A DNA stretch of 11,870 nt from Blastocatellia bacterium. Its GTDB lineage: Bacteria; Acidobacteriota; Blastocatellia; Pyrinomonadales; Pyrinomonadaceae. The notes below the pieces were generated by a model. It searched no databases, was not told where the DNA came from, and was given only the letters and a program-made list of their open reading frames with translations. Positions 6,336 through 11,870 of this stretch are shown in pieces. The stretch is taken from positions 1 through 11,870 of the forward strand of contig JACDAY010000045.1 in the NCBI GenBank assembly GCA_013695195.1, given 5' to 3'. Positions within the stretch are counted from its first letter, which is position 1. Each line of letters starts with the position of its first letter. The position numbers were made by a program, and so were the translations under genes.

Positions 6336-8360
6336 ATGAGATCAATATCGACAGCTTTGTTTGCTCTTGTAATTTTTTCAGGAGTGTTTAATTCGGCGCT
6401 TGCACAAAGCCCTTCAATCTGGTCGCCGGATATGCAGGTGAAGGTCAAGGCCGTCGGCGGCCCACGCGTTTCGCCGGACGGCAGCCGCGTTGTTTATACA
6501 ATAAACGAGGCGGTAATGACAGCCGAGAAAAGCGAGTTCGTGACGCAGATCTGGCTTGCATCGGCCGACGGCAAGGATAATTTTCAGGTTACGTTCGGCG
6601 AAAAATCCTCGACGAATCCGAAATGGTCGCCGGACGGCAAATGGATCGCCTTCACATCGAACCGCAAGGACAACAAGGACAACAAGGACAACAAGAACAA
6701 CCTATACATTCTGCGCGTGAACGGCGGCGAAGCCGAGCCTGTTACTGAAGTAAAATCGTCCGTCAGCGATTTCGAGTGGTCGCCAGACGGCCGATGGATC
6801 GCCTACGCATCCGCCGATGCGAAGTCCGACGACGAAGACAAGAACGATAAAGGTAAAAACGATTTTCGCTGGGTTGACGAAAACTTTAAGTTGGCACGCC
6901 TATACGTCATCCCGGTTGCAAGGGACGCGAACGGCAAGCGCGAAGCCCGTAAATTGACGAATGACAATCGCCATGTCAACGGCTTTAACTGGTCGCCCGA
7001 TGGCAGAAATATCGTTTTCAGCCATGTGAAATCGCCTGTTGCCAATGATTGGCCTTCGTCGGACGTCGCGGTAGTTGAGGTTTCGACGGCCAGGGTAATG
7101 CCGTTTGCCGCAACGCAGGCCGCCGAGTCGTCTCCGAGCTATTCGCCGGACGGAAAATGGATCGCGATGCTCGTCAGCGATCTTCCCGTCCGTTGGGCGC
7201 AGAGTGGGAACATTACGATTTTTCCGGCAGCGGGCGGCCCGCCAAAGCAAATGCCAATTTCGCACGACGGCCAACCGAATATTATAGGCTGGTCGCCGGA
7301 CAGCACGAAAATTTATTTCAGCGAGGCAAAGGGAACGGGAACTTCTGTGTCCGAAGCCAACGTTGCCGCCGGCACGATCACCCAGTTACATAACCCCGAT
7401 GCAGTTGTGTCCGCAATCAACATCAGTGACAAATCGGCCGTGTTCGGCATGGTCATACAGACAGCGGATCGTCCGCCGGAGGCTTTTGTTACCAGGTTCA
7501 GCGATGCAATGCCGACGCAGGTGTCGTGGGCGAATGCGGAATTGGCGAAGATGCCGGTCGGACGGACTGAGGTCGTCCGCTGGAAAAGCACCGACGGGCG
7601 TGAAATCGAAGGCCTTTTGACTTATCCTGTCGGCTACACCGCGGGGACGAAGGTGCCGCTGATTCTCAACATCCATGGCGGCCCGGCCGGAGTTTTCCAG
7701 CATAGCTACATCGGCGGCCGCGGCTCCTATCCGATCGCTTCGTTTGCCGCACGCGGGATTGCCGTGCTTCGGCCCAATCCGCGCGGCTCGAGCGGGTACG
7801 GCACCGAGTTTCGCCGTGCTAATTTAAAGGATTGGGGCGTTGGCGATTACGACGATCTTATGACCGGCGTCGATAAAGTGATAGCGATGGGCGTCGCCGA
7901 CGCCGACAAGCTTGGCGTGATGGGCTGGAGCTACGGCGGATATATGACATCCACCATCATTACAAAAACTAAGCGTTTTAAGGCCGCGTCGGCCGGCGCT
8001 CCCGTTACAAATTTGATGAGCTTTACCGGAACGGCTGATATTCCATCGTTCATCCCCGATTATTTCGGCGGCGAATTCTGGGACAATCCGGATCTTTACC
8101 GCAAGCATTCGGCGATGTTCAATATTAAGGGAGCGACGACGCCGACACTCATTCAGCACGGCGAAGCGGACGTTCGCGTTCCGATCTCTCAGGGTTATGA
8201 GCTTTACAACGCCTTGAAATCACAGGGAGTCCCAACGCGGATGATCGTCCTCCCGCGTCAGCCGCACGGCCCGAATGAGCCGAAAATGCAAGTGGCCGCA
8301 ATGCAAAGCAACCTAGACTGGTTCGAGAAATACCTGGGAGCAGCGGCGGCACAGAAATAG
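6336..8360 (+). CDS. Exported S9 family (prolyl oligopeptidase-like) peptidase
   Basis: A 674-residue serine peptidase with the architecture of dipeptidyl peptidase IV/acylaminoacyl-peptidase enzymes. Residues 1-24 form a signal peptide (SALA-QS), so it acts in the periplasm or outside. Residues about 30-400 make a beta-propeller with six PD40/TolB-like motifs (WSPDGKWIAFTS and variants), which limits access to short peptides. The alpha/beta-hydrolase domain (about 430-670) has HGGPAG (oxyanion region), GWSYGGYM with nucleophile S532, D612 in HGEADVRVP and H644 in QPHGP. The likely role is removal of dipeptides or acyl-amino acids from peptides released by the neighbouring endoproteases; exact specificity cannot be read. 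The start is fixed by GAGGAG at 6322-6327, eight bases before the ATG. A KDN tandem insertion lies at residues 111-122, and residues about 167-180 are a charged Asp/Lys-rich loop. The gene ends before the inverted repeat at 8385. Confidence 0.92.
   Translation: MRSISTALFALVIFSGVFNSALAQSPSIWSPDMQVKVKAVGGPRVSPDGSRVVYTINEAVMTAEKSEFVTQIWLASADGKDNFQVTFGEKSSTNPKWSPDGKWIAFTSNRKDNKDNKDNKNNLYILRVNGGEAEPVTEVKSSVSDFEWSPDGRWIAYASADAKSDDEDKNDKGKNDFRWVDENFKLARLYVIPVARDANGKREARKLTNDNRHVNGFNWSPDGRNIVFSHVKSPVANDWPSSDVAVVEVSTARVMPFAATQAAESSPSYSPDGKWIAMLVSDLPVRWAQSGNITIFPAAGGPPKQMPISHDGQPNIIGWSPDSTKIYFSEAKGTGTSVSEANVAAGTITQLHNPDAVVSAINISDKSAVFGMVIQTADRPPEAFVTRFSDAMPTQVSWANAELAKMPVGRTEVVRWKSTDGREIEGLLTYPVGYTAGTKVPLILNIHGGPAGVFQHSYIGGRGSYPIASFAARGIAVLRPNPRGSSGYGTEFRRANLKDWGVGDYDDLMTGVDKVIAMGVADADKLGVMGWSYGGYMTSTIITKTKRFKAASAGAPVTNLMSFTGTADIPSFIPDYFGGEFWDNPDLYRKHSAMFNIKGATTPTLIQHGEADVRVPISQGYELYNALKSQGVPTRMIVLPRQPHGPNEPKMQVAAMQSNLDWFEKYLGAAAAQK
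6666..6701 (+). repeat. In-frame 9-base tandem repeat inside the S9 peptidase gene
   Basis: Four copies of AAGGACAAC, the last with one substitution (AAGAACAAC), encode KDN three times and KNN at residues 111-122. It falls between two propeller motifs, where a loop can vary in length. Copy-number change would keep the frame. Confidence 0.9.
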
Positions 8361-8384
8361 ACAAGATGAGAGAATCGCCGCGAA

Positions 8385-8433
8385 AGGCACAAAAAGCGCA
8401 AAAAACTTCTATCCTTTTGCGCGTTTTGTGCCT
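8385..8433. terminator. Long inverted repeat, likely bidirectional terminator
   Basis: Arms of 19 bases at 8385-8403 (AGGCACAAAAAGCGCAAAA) and 8415-8433 pair with a single A-G mismatch around an 11-base loop. The repeat lies 24 bases after the S9 peptidase stop and 26 bases after the stop of the convergent metalloprotease gene. It is the only structure in the 99-base gap. Its A/T runs are inside the stem and not after it, so it is not a textbook intrinsic terminator; it could also be a copy of a dispersed intergenic palindrome. Confidence 0.55.
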
Positions 8434-8459
8434 ATCTCGATCTGAGGTTTGATTTGCTT

Positions 8460-11192
8460 TTAGTAAACAAACGCGTTCGGCGTCGGCTTGTCTTCGCTTG
8501 TTCCGAAGGACGTTATTCCAATACCGGTCGTCGTTCCGATGAAATACCAGGTCGAATCGGAAGGCCTGAACACGGCTAGGTCGGTTTTCCCGTCGCCGTC
8601 GTAATCGGCGGCAACGGGTTTGTCGCCGGTTTGTCCCCAGCTTGTTGCATCGAATGCCCCGGTGCTCAGCGCCCGGAACCACTGGCCGGTCGCTGGCCTG
8701 AACACGGCTACATCCGTTTTGCGGTCGCCGTCATAATCGGCGGGAACCGGGATATCGCCAGCCTCGCCCCAGGTTTGAGCAGTGAATCCGGCCGTCGTCC
8801 GCAGAAAATACCAGGTACTGTTCGACGGCCTGAAAACAACAAGGTCGGATTTGCCGTCGCCGTCAAAATCTCCGATTTGCGGTTTGTCCTCGGCTGTGCC
8901 GAACTGCGTTATCTCAAATCCGTCGGCACTCCGGTTCATATACCACATTCCGTCCGATGGCCTGTAAATAACAAGGTCTGCTTTTCCGTCATTATCGCGG
9001 TCGGCAGGAACCGGCAAATCGCCTCCTGCACCCCAGGGGGCACTTTGAAAGGTGCTGCTGCCGGAGTTGAACCAGTACCATGTCCCGTTTGACGGCCGGA
9101 AAACACCCACATCCGTCGTACCGTCGCCGTCGTAATCCGCCGGTGCAAGCTTGTCTGAAGCGACGCCGTATTCCATCGCCGTGTAACCGGCAGTGCCGCG
9201 AAGCAGATACCAGACACTATTCGAAGGCCTGGAAACTGTAAAATCGGCTTTTCCATCTCCGTCAAAATCGAAACGCGCGGCGGGACCGGGATTATTCAAT
9301 GGCGTGGGCGTCGGGAAAGGAGTTGGAGTAGGCGTAGGGTCGGGAGTCGGTGTAGGTGTTGGATTAGGAGTTGGAGTTGGAGTCGGAAAAGGTGTCGGCG
9401 TCGGATTAGGAGTCGGTGTGGGCGTCGGGGTTGGCGTAGCCGTAGGGTTCGGAGTTGGAGTAGATGTTGGAGTCGGCGTAGGCGTCGGAGTCGGGCCGGG
9501 ACCGCCGGCAAATTCAACTCTCACATCGAGGCTTTCAGGGACGGTACTTCCCTTGCCCAAAATAGTAATCCGGATCTGATTTTCACTGTCAAAAAAGCTT
9601 TGGCCTATCATAAGCGGCGCATCGCTCGCGGTTGAAGTGCTCGGCGTCATGTCGAGGAGCAGCGTTTCGCGAAAATTCCGGTTCGAGTAATCCCAGCGCA
9701 CAGTCGCACCGTTAAAAACGTTGGAGTTCCCTGGAAATGTCTGTCTGAACTCGACCCAATAATTCCGTGTTTCATCTTTTTTTATCTTCAAAACGCGAAT
9801 CCCCCCCGGCGTGGACGCGTCATGCGCAAATATTCTGTAAGTGCCGTTTGCCGAAACTTCCAGGACATTCGCATCCGTCAACCAATCAAGCAGTCTTTTG
9901 TATCTGGCATTGAAATGAGCACCCTGGCCCCACGCGCTTCCCAGACCCATGGTATCGAAATAGTCTCCATAATCGGCGATATTCCCCGGGCCGATCGTAG
10001 TGCCGTCAATGGTACGCCATGCATTCGCGTGAAGCAGGCCGTAACTGTGGCCGAGTTCGTGCGCGACCGTGCCTAAAGTGAAATTGCCGTTCAAAAGCAC
10101 ACCTTTGCCGCCAACAGTTCCGAGCGCCAGCCACGGCAAACTCGGCGTGAGGCCGAATGCTACCATATCAAAATCAAAGTTATTCGTGTCCAGACCCAAC
10201 GCCCGTGAAGCGATTCTCGCATCGTTGAGAATCGCAGTCACGTTTCCCGTGTAAAAAGACCGCGGCTGCGGCAGGCGCACGAGCGGCGTAACCGTCGTCG
10301 CCAAAGCGGTCTTGTTATACGAATTGTTTACATAAAAGGGATTTATTTCGTTGGTAAACAAGTTTTGGGCATTGGCGAGCGAAAAACGCACATTGAAGTC
10401 GTCTATCGGGTCGCCGGGAAAGTCGGAGAAGTCGACTCGAATAATGAGCACGGTTTTTAAGCCTTCCGTCCAGGACGAAGCGGTTCGCGATTCCTGCGGA
10501 CGCACAGGGCCGATTTTTGCCTCCCATTCAATTTGTTCACTGACAAAACTGTCGAGCGCGGCTTTTTCTTGAAAAACCACGACCGTTCCGCCGATCTCGG
10601 CTTTCTCAGAGTGCTCTAAAATTCGCAAAGGATTTTCATCGAGCACCATTACTCCATCGAGAATAATGCCCTGCATAGGAATATTGAGCTTCGTTGTCAT
10701 AGAGGCTCGCCGGCCGTAAACGACGGCTTTGTACGTCGTTCCGTCAAAAACGACATGCCGCTCTATTCGGGATTTGCCCGTGGCGTCCGTTGTGCTATCC
10801 GCTCCCTCGATCGCGTAAACCATAAGATCGCCGTAAAAGCTGACGGGTTTCTCGGTGTGCCGAGCGATGTTGGCGGGGAGGCTGTCGTAAACCTCTTTGG
10901 AAATCGATTTGTGGATGGCTGAACGCGGATCTTTCGACAAAAGCTCTAATAAAACTTTTTTTCGTCCGATCGCCAGGCTTTCTCCGCGTTCAACATCCAA
11001 AGCCGATCCGTCCGACCTTATAACGGATTTATTAAACTCTTCAAAAATAGGGGAGCTTTCCACTTGAGCCTGCGGATTTTTTTGTGGAGCCAGGAGTGCG
11101 GCACCGGCAAGAATGCCGGCAATTAAAAAACCCTTCACCAGTCTTCCCGTCGAATTACAAGACGAGAGCGTCAAACCAGAACGGTTATTCAT
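8460..11192 (-). CDS. Secreted M11/M6-like zinc metalloprotease with FG-GAP-like repeats
   Basis: A 910-residue exported metalloprotease. The hydrophobic stretch at about 20-36 (FLIAGILAGAALLA) is the signal peptide. A pro-region follows to about 245. The catalytic domain (about 246-450) starts TVLIIRVDFSDFPGDP. It has zinc ligands H378, H382 and H388 with catalytic E379 (HELGHSYGLLH), and the Met-turn M415 in YGDYFDTMG, a combination typical of gametolysin (M11) and close to M6. A beta-rich domain (about 450-560) precedes a Pro-Thr linker (561-631). Six units of about 45 residues with DxDGDGxxD and VFRPSxxxW fill 638-910, matching the end of the 699-residue protease. The ATG at 11192 has no clear Shine-Dalgarno sequence. 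A GTG at 11138 (residue 19) follows GGGAAG and would give a more standard signal peptide, so the start is uncertain. Substrate is unknown. Confidence 0.87.
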   Translation of the reverse strand: MNNRSGLTLSSCNSTGRLVKGFLIAGILAGAALLAPQKNPQAQVESSPIFEEFNKSVIRSDGSALDVERGESLAIGRKKVLLELLSKDPRSAIHKSISKEVYDSLPANIARHTEKPVSFYGDLMVYAIEGADSTTDATGKSRIERHVVFDGTTYKAVVYGRRASMTTKLNIPMQGIILDGVMVLDENPLRILEHSEKAEIGGTVVVFQEKAALDSFVSEQIEWEAKIGPVRPQESRTASSWTEGLKTVLIIRVDFSDFPGDPIDDFNVRFSLANAQNLFTNEINPFYVNNSYNKTALATTVTPLVRLPQPRSFYTGNVTAILNDARIASRALGLDTNNFDFDMVAFGLTPSLPWLALGTVGGKGVLLNGNFTLGTVAHELGHSYGLLHANAWRTIDGTTIGPGNIADYGDYFDTMGLGSAWGQGAHFNARYKRLLDWLTDANVLEVSANGTYRIFAHDASTPGGIRVLKIKKDETRNYWVEFRQTFPGNSNVFNGATVRWDYSNRNFRETLLLDMTPSTSTASDAPLMIGQSFFDSENQIRITILGKGSTVPESLDVRVEFAGGPGPTPTPTPTPTSTPTPNPTATPTPTPTPTPNPTPTPFPTPTPTPNPTPTPTPDPTPTPTPFPTPTPLNNPGPAARFDFDGDGKADFTVSRPSNSVWYLLRGTAGYTAMEYGVASDKLAPADYDGDGTTDVGVFRPSNGTWYWFNSGSSTFQSAPWGAGGDLPVPADRDNDGKADLVIYRPSDGMWYMNRSADGFEITQFGTAEDKPQIGDFDGDGKSDLVVFRPSNSTWYFLRTTAGFTAQTWGEAGDIPVPADYDGDRKTDVAVFRPATGQWFRALSTGAFDATSWGQTGDKPVAADYDGDGKTDLAVFRPSDSTWYFIGTTTGIGITSFGTSEDKPTPNAFVY
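9297..9510 (-). repeat. Long Pro-Thr linker hexamer repeat
   Basis: About 70 codons of Pro-Thr repeats with periodic N, S, A, D or F substitutions join the protease and repeat domains of the 910-residue protein. It is twice as long as the linker of the related protein. Its complementary strand gives a false open frame rich in Gly-Val. Confidence 0.75.
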
Positions 11193-11475
11193 ATTGTTTT
11201 ATTCTATTACTGATACCGGCTTCGAGATTTTAGAGTTACGAAGCCCTCAAAAGCAGCAGCTGCGGGATTGGCTGCTTGGATGCCGTGTTGTTGATTGTCG
11301 TTTATGCAATTCGGCGTTTTGTTGCCAATCAAATATTTTACTACAAAAAAGTTGAAATCATACACGAAGTAATGGCAAAAAAGTTCCCATTAATAATTAA
11401 AAGGGGGTAACTCTGTAATCCAGTATACAGACTGTATTAGTTCATTCCATTACATTCTTTGTAAATTGCCAATAC
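11193..11475. other. Intergenic region, divergent promoters expected
   Basis: This is the first part of a 428-base divergent spacer. An inverted repeat GGCTTCG (11218-11224)/CGAAGCC (11239-11245) lies 26 bases upstream of the metalloprotease ATG and could be a leader hairpin. CAAAAAAGTT occurs twice in direct orientation (11344-11353 and 11376-11385), 32 bases apart. GATTGGC (11266-11272) and GCCAATC (11324-11330) are inverted but far apart. No coding frame or clear promoter stands out. Confidence 0.35.
11425..11437. promoter_or_regulatory. 13-base palindrome
   Basis: ATACAG, one central A, then CTGTAT form a perfect palindrome in the divergent spacer, about 180 bases before the start of the truncated gene. 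It could be an operator; a site of this size can also arise by chance in AT-rich sequence. Confidence 0.2.
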
Positions 11476-11547
11476 TGAAAGCGAAGTTTGCTTTCACTGG
11501 CGGTCGGGAAAAGGAGTCATAGACTTTCTAACTCCGGCCGTTTGGAG
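11476..11547 (+). ncRNA. Possible structured 5' leader
   Basis: The transcript leading to the gene at 11621 can form a 7-base-pair hairpin (TGAAAGC 11476-11482 with GCTTTCA 11490-11496). It can also form a two-part helix: CGGTC (11501-11505) with GGCCG (11536-11540), one G-U pair, and GGAGT (11513-11517) with ACTCC (11531-11535), leaving a 7-base asymmetric bulge. CTCC at 11532-11535 could pair instead with GGAG at 11544-11547, an alternative fold of the kind seen in regulatory leaders. It matches no riboswitch class I could recall, including c-di-GMP, TPP and fluoride. Confidence 0.3.
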
Positions 11548-11620
11548 AAATATAACTTTCGATTCGTAGGCCCACTCCACTACAACATACATTCGAAAGC
11601 ACAACGGAGGAATTGAAGAT

Positions 11621-11870
11621 ATGGACGAGAAAAATTTAAATGTCCGAGGGACATTTTTGACGCGAGTGAGCAGGCGGACAATATATTTGTTCGTGCTCAC
11701 GGCCCTTGTTGCGACAGCCGCAGCAGGGTTATTACTGACCCCGGAGACGGGAGTCGTATCGGCCTCACAACCGGCAGCCCAAAAGGCGGGCGGCGAAGTG
11801 GCCACGGCTGAAATGCTTGCATATGCATTGAATTTCAGAGCGGCGTCCGGTTACACGGTATTCGCCGGCA
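11621..11870 (+). CDS. Exported protein, N-terminal part only (cut by window end)
   Basis: An open frame of 83 codons starts at ATG 11621 and runs off the window, so length and function are unknown. Residues 1-20 are basic (RVSRR at 16-20), followed by a hydrophobic stretch (about 21-39, IYLFVLTALVATAAAGLLL) and then small and polar residues with a possible cleavage site after VVSA. This is an export signal. The twin arginines in SRRTIYL loosely fit the Tat consensus, though the key positions after RR are not ideal. The mature part begins with an Ala-rich stretch and ends ASGYTVFAG. GGAGG at 11606-11610 lies ten bases upstream, rather far but acceptable. The reverse-strand open frame over the same bases is rejected because it lacks such features. 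I do not recognise the family. Confidence 0.6.
   Translation, partial: MDEKNLNVRGTFLTRVSRRTIYLFVLTALVATAAAGLLLTPETGVVSASQPAAQKAGGEVATAEMLAYALNFRAASGYTVFAG

Noticed and set aside
8149..8682. 177-codon minus-strand frame spanning the gap between the S9 peptidase and the metalloprotease
   Set aside because: It is antisense to the S9 active-site region and overlaps the metalloprotease C-terminus in another frame; it reads through the inverted repeat.
2589..9510. Regular short repeats considered as CRISPR arrays
   Set aside because: All are coding repeats (Pro-Thr hexamers or 45-residue units) with no constant repeat plus unique spacer pattern and no cas genes.
9193..9579. Plus-strand frame rich in Gly-Val repeats
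   Set aside because: It is the complement of the Pro-Thr linker of the 910-residue protease; the same artefact appears antisense to the linker at 2589-2690.
11494..11805. 103-codon minus-strand frame
   Set aside because: It overlaps the plus-strand gene at 11621, which has a ribosome binding site and export signal; the minus frame has neither.

Overview
The window looks like a chromosomal segment of a chemoheterotrophic bacterium of the Acidobacteriota, most likely class Blastocatellia (Pyrinomonadales-like). This placement is inferred from style: about 50% GC, secreted enzymes with long Pro-Thr linkers followed by six-unit FG-GAP/VCBS-like repeats (DxDGDGxxDxAVFRPSxGxW), and GC-rich GCAGGCT inverted repeats between genes. 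No rRNA or other marker gene is present to confirm it. I see no tRNA, rRNA, CRISPR array, transposase or phage gene.

Layout. Positions 1-121 hold an intergenic inverted repeat. Positions 123-1283 carry two minus-strand housekeeping-type genes, a Nudix hydrolase followed by an orotate-phosphoribosyltransferase-like protein, separated by 96 bases that contain a perfect 17-base palindrome. After a divergent intergenic region (1284-1430) comes a secreted reprolysin-like zinc metalloprotease (1431-3530, +) with a Pro-Thr linker and six FG-GAP-like units. A strong bidirectional terminator (3584-3615) separates it from a convergent aqualysin/proteinase K-type subtilase (3637-5346, -) with a Pro-Thr linker and a carbohydrate-binding-like C-terminal domain. 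An AT-rich stretch (5347-5610) leads into a small stand-alone SRA/YDG-like protein (5611-6027, +). A 308-base spacer follows with a hairpin, a pyrimidine-rich imperfect duplication and a plausible promoter, then a secreted S9 prolyl-oligopeptidase-family peptidase (6336-8360, +). A near-perfect 19-base inverted repeat (8385-8433) lies between it and a convergent 910-residue M11/M6-like zinc metalloprotease (8460-11192, -), again with a Pro-Thr linker and six FG-GAP-like units. The last 678 bases hold a 428-base spacer with a possible structured leader and the start of an exported protein cut off by the window end.

How the genes fit together. Four of the eight genes encode exported peptidases of four families: a metzincin of reprolysin type, a subtilase, an S9 serine peptidase and a second zinc metalloprotease. 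The two metalloproteases carry the same C-terminal module. The endopeptidases could break extracellular protein into peptides that the S9 enzyme then trims; this division of labour is inferred. The genes are not one operon: each has its own leader, and they sit in convergent or divergent pairs. The SRA-like gene is functionally foreign to the group.
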